In this document: piece after piece, positions 54,578 through 63,269 of the stretch
How positions within the stretch are numbered: the stretch's first letter is position 1
Layout of the letters: every line of letters begins with the position of its first letter
From: Bryobacterales bacterium
GTDB taxonomy: Bacteria; Acidobacteriota; Terriglobia; Bryobacterales; Bryobacteraceae
Assembly (NCBI GenBank): GCA_020847045.1
Contig: JADLCT010000052.1
Location: 29,784-93,783 of the forward strand
Direction of reading: 5' to 3'
DNA: 64,000 nt
Program-made: the position numbers and the translations under genes
The notes under the pieces: model-generated
Database searches by the model: none
Told to the model about the DNA's origin: nothing
What the model saw: only the letters and a program-made list of their open reading frames with translations

Positions 54578-56026
54578 TTACTCGCCCTGGGCGAGCGAGT
54601 AGCCGCGCTGGCCGTCGAAAGTGTACAGGCTGTCGGTCTTGATAATGTCCAGGCCGGCCGCCGCGGCCCGGCTAATCAAGGCCGCCGTGGTCTGGTGCGT
54701 CACCGCGCCGCCGTTGGGCGACAGGAAGCGGCAGCGCAGGTGATCCACGACATAGATGCCGGAGGCCGCGTTGGGCCACACCTTCATGCCGCGGTTGGAC
54801 ATCATGACGAGCTTCAATTCGCCGCCCGCCAGCGGTTCCAGCTTCGCGGCCATAGTCTGGGGGTTGGCCGCCGCGTCGGCGATCCACAGATCGACGCCCA
54901 CCAGTTCCTTCGCCGCCGAAACCAGCGTCGCTTCCTTGTGGGAGGCCGTCTGCTTGGGCGCGGCGTTATAGCTGGCCACCGGCAGCTTCTCCGGCTTCTG
55001 GCCCAGACGCGCCACCACGGCCTGCGCGAACTCCTTCGTGCCCACCTTCTGCTTGCTGACGCCTTCCCGGAAAATGTCGTAGGTGTGCACGCCGTCTTCC
55101 ACCGTCTTCAGCCAGGCGTTGTGCGCCCGCTCGGCCACTTCGGTCTGGCCGATGTGCACCAGCATCATGATGGAGCCCAGGAACAGACCCGACGGGTTGG
55201 CCAGGTTCTGCCCGGCGCGCCGCGGCGCTGAGCCGTGAATCGCCTCGAACATTGCCGCGCCCGTGCCGATGTTGGCCGATCCGGCCAGCCCCACCGAGCC
55301 GGCAATCTGCGCCGCCACGTCCGACAGAATGTCGCCGTACAGGTTCGGCATCACCACCACGTCGAAGGCCTCGGGCGTGTCAGCGAGCTTCGCCGCGCCG
55401 ATATCGACGATCCAGTGCTCCTTCTCGACCGACGGGTACTCCGCGCCCACCTCATCAAAGATCTTATGGAAGAGTCCGTCGGACATCTTCATGATGTTGT
55501 CCTTGGTGAAGCAGGTCACCTTCTTGCGGTTGTTGCGCACCGCGTAGTCGAAGGCATACCGGCAGATCCGCTCCGTGCCCGGACGCGTGATCAGCTTGAT
55601 CGACTGCATCACATTGGGAGACTGCTGGTATTCAACGCCCGCGTACAGGTCCTCTTCGTTCTCGCGCACGATCACCACGTCCATCACCGGATGCTTGGTC
55701 CGGATGTAGGGGTGGTAGCTTACGCAGGGCCGCACGTTGGCATACAGGCCGAACGTCTTGCGCGTGGTAACGTTCAGGCTCTTGAATCCGCCGCCTTGCG
55801 GGGTCGTGATCGGCGCCTTGAGGAACACCTTCGTACGCCGGATCGAGTCAAACGCCGAGGGCTCGATACCGGCCGAAATACCCTTCAAATACACCTTTTC
55901 GCCGACCTCGATCGTCTCGATGTCGAGCTGCGCGCCCGCCGCCTGGATAATCTCCAGCGTGGCCGCCATAATCTCCGGTCCGATGCCGTCGCCGTGGGCT
56001 ACTGTGATGGGAACTTTTTGTGACAT
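54578..56026 (-). CDS. icd: isocitrate dehydrogenase, Thermus-type
   Basis: Oxidatively decarboxylates isocitrate to 2-oxoglutarate. The 482-residue protein resembles the longer Thermus-type enzyme rather than E. coli Icd: it starts VPITVAHGDGIGPEIMAATL, has VVIVRENEEDLYAGVEY, metal-binding NLYGDILSDVAAQ and FEAIHGSAPRRAGQN, and an extra C-terminal domain of about 130 residues. The cofactor (NAD or NADP) cannot be decided by eye. ATG 56026 is preferred over TTG 56032. It shares a 28-base divergent promoter region with the copper lipoprotein gene and ends at a good terminator. Confidence 0.92.
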   Translation of the reverse strand: MSQKVPITVAHGDGIGPEIMAATLEIIQAAGAQLDIETIEVGEKVYLKGISAGIEPSAFDSIRRTKVFLKAPITTPQGGGFKSLNVTTRKTFGLYANVRPCVSYHPYIRTKHPVMDVVIVRENEEDLYAGVEYQQSPNVMQSIKLITRPGTERICRYAFDYAVRNNRKKVTCFTKDNIMKMSDGLFHKIFDEVGAEYPSVEKEHWIVDIGAAKLADTPEAFDVVVMPNLYGDILSDVAAQIAGSVGLAGSANIGTGAAMFEAIHGSAPRRAGQNLANPSGLFLGSIMMLVHIGQTEVAERAHNAWLKTVEDGVHTYDIFREGVSKQKVGTKEFAQAVVARLGQKPEKLPVASYNAAPKQTASHKEATLVSAAKELVGVDLWIADAAANPQTMAAKLEPLAGGELKLVMMSNRGMKVWPNAASGIYVVDHLRCRFLSPNGGAVTHQTTAALISRAAAAGLDIIKTDSLYTFDGQRGYSLAQGE

Positions 56027-56054
56027 GGGCAAACCTTATACAATAGCAAAAACC
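56027..56054. promoter_or_regulatory. 28-base divergent promoter between icd and copper lipoprotein
   Basis: Plus-strand TATACAAT (56037-56044) and minus-strand TATTGTATAAG (56044-56034) use the same bases as opposite -10 boxes. Both starts lie roughly 8-12 bases away, so both messages would be nearly leaderless and the two promoters could not be occupied together. Confidence 0.45.
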
Positions 56055-56831
56055 ATGAACACGAGAAGCATTGGAATCGCCTGCGCGGCGCTGGGCTGCC
56101 TGCTACTGGCCGCCTGCGCCGGCTCGCCCACGGAAGAAAAGAAGTCCGCCGCGGCCCCGCCCGCGACACCCGCCGCGCCCCCGCCCCCCGCCGCTCCGGG
56201 TTCGGTCACTGGACGCATCCTGTTTGCCGGCGCCAAACCCAAACCGAAGCTGCTGACCGGCATGGACGCCAATCCGCAGTGCCTGAAACAGCATGGCGGC
56301 AAGCCGCCGGCCTCCGAAGAGATAGTCATCAACGAGGACGGCACGCTGGCCAACGTCTATGTCTGGGTGAAGTCGGGCCCGGTGCCCGCCACGCCCGTGC
56401 CCGCCACGCGCGTCCGCCTGGACCAGGTCAAGTGCGTGTATGTTCCGCACGTCGTGGCCATCATGGCCGGCCAGGAGTTGGAGATTCACAACTCCGACCC
56501 CGTCAATCACAACATCCACCCGCTGCCCATGGAGAACCGCGAGTGGAACGAGTCGCAGCCGCCGCAGGGCGAGGCCAAGATCAAGACCTTCCCCACGCCG
56601 GAGTTGATGATTCCCTTCAAGTGCAACGTCCATCCCTGGATGCGCGCCTACGTCAACGTCGCGCCCCACACCTTCTTCGCCGTCACTGGCGCCGATGGCA
56701 AGTTCACCATTACGGGACTGCCTCCGGGCGACTATGTGATCGAAGCCGTACACGAAAAACTGGGTGCGCAAGAGGTGAAGGTCACCGTGGGCACGGACGC
56801 CAAGACGGCTGACTTCACGTTCAAGGGCTGA
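56055..56831 (+). CDS. copper-binding-type lipoprotein with carboxypeptidase-regulatory domain (paralogue)
   Basis: A 258-residue lipoprotein (lipobox Cys at 21 in LLLAACAGSP) with a Pro/Ala-rich linker, then the same cupredoxin-like and carboxypeptidase-regulatory-like domains as the protein at 10998-11774. Conserved blocks are NSDPVNHNIHPLPMENREWN, PFKCNVHPWMRAY and FFAVTGADGKFTITGLPPGDY; the predicted copper ligands His, Cys, His and Met are kept. Here it is not next to a haem peroxidase but divergent from icd. It may carry electrons or metal in the periplasm. Confidence 0.75.
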   Translation: MNTRSIGIACAALGCLLLAACAGSPTEEKKSAAAPPATPAAPPPPAAPGSVTGRILFAGAKPKPKLLTGMDANPQCLKQHGGKPPASEEIVINEDGTLANVYVWVKSGPVPATPVPATRVRLDQVKCVYVPHVVAIMAGQELEIHNSDPVNHNIHPLPMENREWNESQPPQGEAKIKTFPTPELMIPFKCNVHPWMRAYVNVAPHTFFAVTGADGKFTITGLPPGDYVIEAVHEKLGAQEVKVTVGTDAKTADFTFKG

Positions 56832-56859
56832 TGCGGCCGCGCCCGCCAGGGGCGCGAAC

Positions 56860-58167
56860 TTAGTTCCATCTGTCCGGAACGCCCACGCTGGGGTTGGGCC
56901 CGCGTGAGGCGCCGGGCTCGCTCACGCGACGCTTGCGGCGCGATGCGGTCTCCTGCTGCCGCGCCGACTCCTCGATCTCGGCCTGCGTGGCACGGCGGAA
57001 CCCGCCTTCGCTGGCGGCGTCCGCTGATGCGGTGGCGGCGGGCGCGGGGCCACTGGCCGCGGGCTCCGTGGTTCGCGTGATCTCCGCGGGCGTTGAGCGC
57101 GGCCCCAGCGACGGCACCACGTAGCGATGCCGCAGGCGCACCTCGGCGCCCGGATAACGCGCCGCCGTGCGCTCGCTCAACTGAACATCCACGGATCGCG
57201 ACTCGCCTTCACGCGCGTCATCCGGCAGAAGGAAGTAGAGTGCATACCGGCTGCGAATCCGCTGTAGCGTCCGCTCGACGGCGGCGCCGTCGTCCAGCCG
57301 CAGACTGTCGCCGCCGGATTCGCGCGCGATCTCCTCAACGCCCGCCGATTGCAGACGTCCCGAGGCTCCTCCTCCGCCGCCACCGCGCGGGCCGAGGATC
57401 ACCGGACCGCCGCCGGGCCATCCACCGCCTGGCCAGCCGCCGCCTGGCCAGCCGCCGCCTGGCCAACCTCCTCCGGGCCAGCCTCCACCGGGCCGGCGCG
57501 TGCGCGGATACTGCCCGCCGCGCGAGTAGCCTGGCTCGATCGCATCGGCCAGCAGCACGCTCAGCACCGCATCGGCGCGGTCCAGCGCACGGCCCACGCG
57601 GGCGTCGTCGCGTTCAAATTCGGTGCGGTCGTCGGTCACGATCACGATGGCCCGCCGGGCCTCGGGCCGGGCTTCGCGCTCGACATACCGCGCCGCGTCC
57701 AGCATGGCGAGGGTAATGTCGGTGCCGCCGTTGAAGCGCTCCTGGTCCAGTAGGCGATCCAGTTCACCGGCCGCCTCGCGTGGTTGGGGCCGGAAGCCCG
57801 AGCGCAGACGCGTGGCCCGGTCGAACACCATCACACCCACGCGGTCATCTGCGCCGAGCACGGAGAGCGCGCCGCGCGAGGCCCGCGCCACCTGCTCCAG
57901 ATGAGGCCGCATGCTGCCGCTCACGTCGAGAAGCAGCAGAATGTCCACCGGCATCTTCTCGGCGGCGAAGTTGCGGATCTCCCGCACGCGCCCGCTTTCG
58001 CGCAGCACGAAGTTTTCCCGGTCAAGTCCTGTTACGGCTTCGCGCCGCGAGTCCATCACCTGGACGTCGACACGCACCAGCGACACGTCGCTGCGGAAAA
58101 TCACCTCGTCCTCGGCCGCGCCTGCGCAAATGGCAATCGCCGCCAGCCCCACGGTCATCGCTTTCAT
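56860..58167 (-). CDS. secreted VWA-domain protein with PGGGW repeats
   Basis: A 435-residue exported protein (leader MKAMTVGLAAIAICAGAA) with an N-terminal beta segment (VSLVRVDVQVMDSRREAVTG) and a VWA domain whose MIDAS is intact: DVSGSM. Residues about 225-255 are a run of PGGGW pentapeptides encoded by 15-base tandem repeats, followed by a Gly-rich stretch; this interrupts the second half of the domain. The C-terminal 80 residues are low complexity. AGGA lies about 6 bases before the ATG. It is the second acidobacterial-type VWA protein in the window. Function unknown. Confidence 0.82.
   Translation of the reverse strand: MKAMTVGLAAIAICAGAAEDEVIFRSDVSLVRVDVQVMDSRREAVTGLDRENFVLRESGRVREIRNFAAEKMPVDILLLLDVSGSMRPHLEQVARASRGALSVLGADDRVGVMVFDRATRLRSGFRPQPREAAGELDRLLDQERFNGGTDITLAMLDAARYVEREARPEARRAIVIVTDDRTEFERDDARVGRALDRADAVLSVLLADAIEPGYSRGGQYPRTRRPGGGWPGGGWPGGGWPGGGWPGGGWPGGGPVILGPRGGGGGGASGRLQSAGVEEIARESGGDSLRLDDGAAVERTLQRIRSRYALYFLLPDDAREGESRSVDVQLSERTAARYPGAEVRLRHRYVVPSLGPRSTPAEITRTTEPAASGPAPAATASADAASEGGFRRATQAEIEESARQQETASRRKRRVSEPGASRGPNPSVGVPDRWN
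57406..57495. repeat. 15-base tandem repeat (about six units) within the VWA gene
   Basis: Units vary around CCGCCGCCTGGCCAG on the plus strand and code for PGGGW on the minus strand. The central copies are identical; outer copies differ at third codon positions. Such repeats may change in number between strains. Confidence 0.8.
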
Positions 58168-58249
58168 GGAAGTCCTGCGCTGGACCGTTGGACGCCCGTT
58201 CGCACCGGCCGGTTTCCGTCTTCACGCGCCGCTGGTTTCGCGCGGGGCG

Positions 58250-58543
58250 TCAAACCAGACGCGTCAGCACCTGCACCCAGCCCGGCTCGCGGAGAATGTC
58301 CGCCATGCGCGCCCGTCCGCTGGTGATGTGCGGCGAACGGCCGTGCTCCTCCAGCGTCTCCACGCTCTCCCATTCTTCGATGAAGGTGAACTTGCCGGCG
58401 TCAGCCAGGTCCACGAACAGGTCATAGCGCAGGCAGCCGTTCTCCCTTCGCGTGGGCGCGACAAAGCCTTCCAGAATCTCCCGCAGCGCGCCTTCGCTGC
58501 CCGCTTTGGCGTGAATGTGGGCCACCACATCGATCTTTGGCAT
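58250..58543 (-). CDS. antibiotic biosynthesis monooxygenase (ABM) domain protein
   Basis: A 97-residue single-domain ABM/YgiN-like protein with a ferredoxin-like fold. Typical features are IDVVAHIHAKAGSEGALREIL, NGCLRYDLFVDLADAGKFTF and IEEWESVETLEEHGRSPH. Relatives are quinol monooxygenases or haem-degrading enzymes; the activity here is not predictable. A GGAGAG stretch lies directly before the ATG at 58543. Divergent from the TauE-like gene with 52 bases between starts. Confidence 0.85.
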   Translation of the reverse strand: MPKIDVVAHIHAKAGSEGALREILEGFVAPTRRENGCLRYDLFVDLADAGKFTFIEEWESVETLEEHGRSPHITSGRARMADILREPGWVQVLTRLV

Positions 58544-58595
58544 CTCTCCAGGCTAGCGCGGCGAGCACATGGGGTCTGCTACGCTGTTCCTTCCC

Positions 58596-59363
58596 ATGCC
58601 CGAATCCCTGCTCGCCTGGGCCCTGCTGTGCGCCGCCGCCTTCGCGGCCGGCGTGGTCAATTCCGTCGCCGGCGGCGGTACGCTTCTGACGTTCCCCTCG
58701 CTGCTCGCCGTCATGCCGCCCGTGCTGGCCAACGGCACCAGCACCTTTGCCTTGTTTCCCGGTTCGCTCGCCGCCGCCTGGGGCTACCGCAGCGAACTGG
58801 CCCGCTGCCGCGCGCACCTGGTCCGTCTTCTCCCGCCCAGTTTTCTGGGCGGCGTGATTGGCTCGCTTCTGGTGACCCGCCTCCCTGAACGCGTCTTTGC
58901 CGGCGCCATCCCCTGGCTGCTGGTCACGGCCTCGGTGCTGCTACTGATCCAGAGGCCCATCGCCCGGTGGATCGGCGCTCATCCGCACGAGACGCCCACG
59001 CCGCGGCGCATCGCCGCCATCGTGTTCTTCCAGTTTCTCGTTGGTGTTTACGGCGGTTATTTCGGGGCGGGCATTGGGATTCTCATGCTCAGTTCTCTCG
59101 CCTTCGTGGGCATCGCGGGCATCCATGAGATGAACGCCGTGAAAACCGTCCTGGCCGCCGCGATGAACGGCGTCACCATCGTCGTCTTCGCGCTCTCCGG
59201 CGCCATTGTCTGGAAGGTGGCCCTGGTGATGGCCCTGGCCGCGTCGGTGGGCGGCTATGCCGGCGCGCGCGTGGCCCGCCGCATGCCCGCTCCGCTCATC
59301 CGTGGCTTCGTTGTCGCCGTCGGCTTCGGCGTCGCGGCCTATTCCTGGTTCAGCCGCCGTTGA
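58596..59363 (+). CDS. TauE/SafE-family sulfite exporter-like permease
   Basis: A 255-residue inner-membrane protein with about eight hydrophobic helices. The family motif GVVNSVAGGGTLLTFPSLL is at the N-terminus and its second-half counterpart is GVYGGYFGAGIGILMLSSLA. The family exports sulfite, sulfoacetate or other organic anions. The ATG at 58596 is chosen because the frame's first ATG (58569) precedes a TACGCT hexamer at 58579-58584 that would be the -10 box. No sulfur gene is adjacent, so the substrate is unknown. Confidence 0.87.
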   Translation: MPESLLAWALLCAAAFAAGVVNSVAGGGTLLTFPSLLAVMPPVLANGTSTFALFPGSLAAAWGYRSELARCRAHLVRLLPPSFLGGVIGSLLVTRLPERVFAGAIPWLLVTASVLLLIQRPIARWIGAHPHETPTPRRIAAIVFFQFLVGVYGGYFGAGIGILMLSSLAFVGIAGIHEMNAVKTVLAAAMNGVTIVVFALSGAIVWKVALVMALAASVGGYAGARVARRMPAPLIRGFVVAVGFGVAAYSWFSRR

Positions 59364-59370
59364 GCAGGCA

Positions 59371-60630
59371 TCATTCGTAGCGGAGCGCTTCCACGGGATC
59401 GAGCCTGGCCGCGCGCGCCGCCGGGATGGTTCCGCTGAGAAGCCCCACCAGCAGCAGCGCCCCGGCCGAGGCGAGCGCGCTTTCCAGCGAGATCAACAGC
59501 CGCAGGTCGCCCTTGCCCGATTCGTCCTCGAACAACGCACCCAGCATCGGAACACTGCCCACGGCCGCCGCGATGGCGTAGCTCAGCGCGAGGCCAATCA
59601 ATCCGCCCACCACGGTGATCACCAGCGCCTCGGCCACGAACTGCACCCTTATGTGCGAGCGTCTGGCGCCCAGCGCCCGCCGGATGCCGATCTCCTTCAC
59701 ACGCTCATCCACGCTCACCAGCATGATGTTCATCAGGCCGATGCCGCCGATGGCCAGCGTCAGCACGCCGATGAACAGCAGCAACGACTGCAGTCCAATC
59801 GTCAGTCCGTCGATGATCGGACGGAACTCCTCGCGGCCGAACGCCGTCACCGCCCGCGGATCCTGTGGATGGAAGCGGTGCCGCCGCGCCATAATCTCCC
59901 GGAACTGCATCACCGCCTGCCGCTCCAGTTGGGGCGTCACGGGCTCAAAGACAATCACCGCGGGATACTGCGCGTTCCACAACTGCTCCGCCGCCGCATA
60001 CGAGATGAAGATGCACTCGTCGTCGGGCGAAAAATAGTTGCTCAACTGGAACTTCGTTTCCATGAGGCCGGTCACGGTGAAGTACAAGCCTCCGACGCGG
60101 ATTCTCTCCCCCAGGGCGTTTCTGCGGCCGAACAGCTTCTCCCGCGCCTTTGAGCCGAGAAACGCCACACGCCTGGCCCCGGCCTGGTCCTCCTCGTTCA
60201 GCCACCTCCCCTCGGAGGCCCGCTCGTTGCGAATCTCTCCATAGGCAGGCATGACGCCGCGAATCCCAATCGTGTTCACACGATCCCCATAGGCCACCGG
60301 CAGCCGGAACAGAGTCTCGGCGGCCACCCGTTTGATCATCGTCGCCTCGGACCGCAACGCCTCCACGTCCGCCTTTTCAAAGCGTACGCGCCGTCCGCTG
60401 CGCTCGCCTCCGGCCTGCATGCTCGTCTGCCCCGCGCGGGCGATCACGGCGCTCTTGCCGAAGGCGTCGAACCCGCTCACCAGAACGCGCCGGAAACCGC
60501 TGCCATAGGCCATCAACAGCGTCACCGAGGCGATGCCCCACACAATGCCCAGCATCGTCAGAAAGCTGCGGACCGGATTGCGCCGCAGGGCGATCCAGGC
60601 TTGCGCCAGCACCTCGATGAAAATCGCCAT
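59371..60630 (-). CDS. MacB/FtsX-type ABC transporter permease (second of pair)
   Basis: A 419-residue permease of the MacB type: helix 1 (SFLTMLGIVWGIASVTLLM), a periplasmic core domain (about residues 45-280) and three C-terminal helices with the FtsX pattern LAIGGIGLMNIMLVSVDERVKEIGIRRALGA. It lacks the ATP-binding domain. It starts 4 bases after the stop of the related permease and ends convergent with the TauE-like gene. It probably pairs with that permease and the HlyD adaptor as an efflux or lipoprotein-handling complex. Confidence 0.9.
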   Translation of the reverse strand: MAIFIEVLAQAWIALRRNPVRSFLTMLGIVWGIASVTLLMAYGSGFRRVLVSGFDAFGKSAVIARAGQTSMQAGGERSGRRVRFEKADVEALRSEATMIKRVAAETLFRLPVAYGDRVNTIGIRGVMPAYGEIRNERASEGRWLNEEDQAGARRVAFLGSKAREKLFGRRNALGERIRVGGLYFTVTGLMETKFQLSNYFSPDDECIFISYAAAEQLWNAQYPAVIVFEPVTPQLERQAVMQFREIMARRHRFHPQDPRAVTAFGREEFRPIIDGLTIGLQSLLLFIGVLTLAIGGIGLMNIMLVSVDERVKEIGIRRALGARRSHIRVQFVAEALVITVVGGLIGLALSYAIAAAVGSVPMLGALFEDESGKGDLRLLISLESALASAGALLLVGLLSGTIPAARAARLDPVEALRYE

Positions 60631-60634
60631 CGCC

Positions 60635-61888
60635 TTATACCTCGCGCCGCAGCGCCTCAATCGGATCGATGGAGGCCGCCTGCGTGGCCGGGTACACCGC
60701 CGCCAGCACGGCCACCAGCCCCAGCAGCGCGAGCGATCCCGCCGTCACGCGCCAGTCCGCGATCAGCCCGGCGAAAAACGGCGGCATCTCCATCGAATTC
60801 ACCACCGCCATCAACGCCATCGCCATGCCCAACCCGGCGGCGCCGCTGGCCAGCACGATAATCAGCGTCTCGGCGAAGAACTGGCCGACAATGGAGGCGC
60901 TCGTCGCTCCCACCGCCTTGCGGATCCCGATCTCCCGCGTCCGCTCCCGCACGGCCACCAGCATCACGTTCATTACGCCAATGCCGCCCAGGCACAACGT
61001 CACCACGCCCACCGCCCCCAGAAAGATCTTCATCCCATCGGTCATGTTCTGAAAAGCACGCGCCGATTTGAACGTATCCCACACCGGTACGGCGTCCTTG
61101 TCGTTGGGGTCGAAGTGGTGCAGGCGCGCCAGTCCGCGCCGCACCTGAAACTCGCAGGCGTCGTGCCGCTCCACCGAGGCCGGCACGGCCAGCAACTGGT
61201 CGATCCCATGGGGCTTGTCGGGAGGCGGCATGGGAAAATCGCGCACCACAGCCGCCAGCGGTGCGAAGATTTTGTTCACGTCGCGGCCGTTGTAATCCGA
61301 GTTCTGTTCCTTCCGCCTCATCACGCCCACAACCTCATACGGATAGCCGTTGACCGTTACCGTTTCGCCCAGGGCCGGTTTGTCGCCGAACAACTGCTTC
61401 CGCACATCCGAGCCGAGAAACGCCACCCGCCGCGCCTCCTCCTGATCGCGCCAGGTGTAGAACCGCCCCTCTTCCACATCCAGCGAACGGATTTCGGCAA
61501 ACGGGGGCAGGGAACCGGTCACCATCAGCGCGCCCGCGTTGAACCGGCTCCTCACCTGCAACCCGGAGCGCGCGAACTCCGGCAGCACATAGCGGCAGTC
61601 CACCGCCTCGCGCGCCAGCGCCAGATGGTCCGTGTCGCGCCAGCGCAGGCGCCGTCCGGCCCGCGCGCCGCCCGCCTGCAGGCTGGTGCGGCCGGAAAAA
61701 ACAATGATCAGGTCCTTGCCCATCGTCTCGGCTTGCGCCTGCTGGCCCTGGCGCAGTCCCTCGCCCGCGGCCACCATTAACGTGATGGACAGAATCCCCC
61801 AGGCGATGCCGAACATCGTCAGCATCGTCCGCACCTTGTGCGCCCACAGCGTGTGAAAGGTGCCGGCAATCAGATCGCGCAGCGTCAT
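60635..61888 (-). CDS. MacB/FtsX-type ABC transporter permease (first of pair)
   Basis: A 417-residue permease with the same plan: LTMFGIAWGILSITLMVAAGEG as helix 1, a large periplasmic MacB core, and the C-terminal LCLGGIGVMNVMLVAVRERTREIGIRKAVGA. It starts 9 bases after the HlyD adaptor stop, giving the order HlyD, permease, permease. The ATPase subunit needed for function is not encoded in this group. The two permeases are similar throughout and probably arose by duplication. Confidence 0.9.
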   Translation of the reverse strand: MTLRDLIAGTFHTLWAHKVRTMLTMFGIAWGILSITLMVAAGEGLRQGQQAQAETMGKDLIIVFSGRTSLQAGGARAGRRLRWRDTDHLALAREAVDCRYVLPEFARSGLQVRSRFNAGALMVTGSLPPFAEIRSLDVEEGRFYTWRDQEEARRVAFLGSDVRKQLFGDKPALGETVTVNGYPYEVVGVMRRKEQNSDYNGRDVNKIFAPLAAVVRDFPMPPPDKPHGIDQLLAVPASVERHDACEFQVRRGLARLHHFDPNDKDAVPVWDTFKSARAFQNMTDGMKIFLGAVGVVTLCLGGIGVMNVMLVAVRERTREIGIRKAVGATSASIVGQFFAETLIIVLASGAAGLGMAMALMAVVNSMEMPPFFAGLIADWRVTAGSLALLGLVAVLAAVYPATQAASIDPIEALRREV

Positions 61889-61897
61889 TCCGCGCTC

Positions 61898-63109
61898 CTA
61901 TTGCAGGATCACCTGCTGGCCCGGCCGCAGTCCCGACACCAGCTCCGCCTTCACGCCGTTGGTGATGCCCAGCGTCACCGGCACGGCGCGCCTGCCTTTG
62001 GGCGCCTCCGCATCCGGCACCTCCACCGAAGCCTTTCCGTCGCGCGCGAACAGCACCGCGCTTTCCGGCGCCAGCACCACGTCCTTGCGCTCCTCCAGCA
62101 CAACCTCGGCGTTGGCGCTCATGTTGGCTTTCAGCAGTCCGCCGGGGTTCTTGATCGACACGCGCACCTCGAAGGTCGTGACGTTCTCTTTCTCCTCGCC
62201 GAGCGGCGAGATTTTCATCACATTGCCGGTGAACCGCCTGTCCTTGTAGGACTCCACCGTGATGCGCGCCGCCTGGCCCATGTGCACCTTGCCGATGTCG
62301 GCCTGGTCCACCTTGCCCAGCACATACACGTCGCTCACGTCGCCCAGCGTCATCACCAGCGTCGCCTGCGAACCGAGCACCAGAATCGAGCTCACCGCGT
62401 CGCCCACCTCCACGTCGCGAGACAGCACCAGCCCGTTCATCGGGCTCACAATCGTCGAGTGCCGCAGATCCTCCTCGGCGCGGTCCAGCGCCGCCTGCGC
62501 CTGCGCCGTCTGCGCCTCGGCCCGCGCGATGTCGGCCTTGGTCACCGAGACGTTCCGCAGCGCGATGGTCTGCTTGTTCCGCGCCACCTCGTACGCCCGT
62601 TCGGACTCCTCCCGCACGGCGCGCGAGATCAACCCCTGTTTGTGCATGCCCGCCGCCCGGTCCACGCTCGATTTCAAGAAGGGCAGCTCCGGCGCCTCGG
62701 CCTCGGCGCGGTTCCGTTCGTAAGCCGCCTGGGCCATCTGCCCGGCCGCTTGCGCCGCCGCCACCGACGCCTTGGCCTCCCGGACGCGCGCCCGCAGCTC
62801 TTCTTTGTCCAACTCGGCCAGCACATCACCCTGCTTCACATACTGTCCGTAGTCCACCAGCAGCTTCTCGACAATGCCGCTCGCCTTGGACTTCACCTCC
62901 ACCTTCACCCGTGGCTCGATCTTCCCCGTCGCCACGACGCTGCGCGCAATGTCGCCGCGCTCCACGCGCGCCAGCTTGGACGGGTCAATCGAATAGTCCG
63001 GCTTGAGCTTGGCCTGCAAATAGAGCCCGCCCGCCGTCAGCAACCCCGCCACCAGGAAGAATGTGACGCTCCACTTCACCCACCGCCGTCTCTGTTTTCC
63101 GTTCGCCAT
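61898..63109 (-). CDS. HlyD/MacA-type periplasmic adaptor protein
   Basis: A 403-residue adaptor with one N-terminal helix (WSVTFFLVAGLLTAGGLYLQ), lipoyl-like half-motifs (GQYVKQGDVLAELDKEELRA and STIVSPMNGLVLSRDVEVGD), an extended alpha-hairpin (about residues 105-210, Ala/Glu/Arg rich) and a beta-barrel domain (GQAARITVESYKDRRFTGNV). It is the first gene of the HlyD-permease-permease operon. The ATG at 63109 fits the family; the frame is open to 63406 but overlaps the divergent yceD gene. Confidence 0.9.
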   Translation of the reverse strand: MANGKQRRRWVKWSVTFFLVAGLLTAGGLYLQAKLKPDYSIDPSKLARVERGDIARSVVATGKIEPRVKVEVKSKASGIVEKLLVDYGQYVKQGDVLAELDKEELRARVREAKASVAAAQAAGQMAQAAYERNRAEAEAPELPFLKSSVDRAAGMHKQGLISRAVREESERAYEVARNKQTIALRNVSVTKADIARAEAQTAQAQAALDRAEEDLRHSTIVSPMNGLVLSRDVEVGDAVSSILVLGSQATLVMTLGDVSDVYVLGKVDQADIGKVHMGQAARITVESYKDRRFTGNVMKISPLGEEKENVTTFEVRVSIKNPGGLLKANMSANAEVVLEERKDVVLAPESAVLFARDGKASVEVPDAEAPKGRRAVPVTLGITNGVKAELVSGLRPGQQVILQ

Positions 63110-63219
63110 GTCCGGTGCTGTTTCCTCTTTTCCATACGGAACCTCGCGCCCCGAAGTTCCCCACTTGGAATACGCGCGGCGAAGGCGAGCGTTGGCAGCC
63201 GGATCCGGCCCACCGCATT

Positions 63220-63225
63220 TATAAT
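63220..63225 (+). promoter_or_regulatory. TATAAT -10 hexamer upstream of yceD
   Basis: A consensus TATAAT 44 bases before the yceD ATG, leaving room for the GGGAG ribosome site that precedes that start. No well-spaced -35 is evident. Confidence 0.35.
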
Positions 63226-63269
63226 GGTCTTGGGCCGGGCGCCGGCACATAGTCTTATCGGGAGCCACC

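Noticed and set aside
57406..57495. CRISPR-like repeat array
   Set aside because: Units are 15 bases, directly adjacent, in frame and coding for PGGGW, with no spacers.
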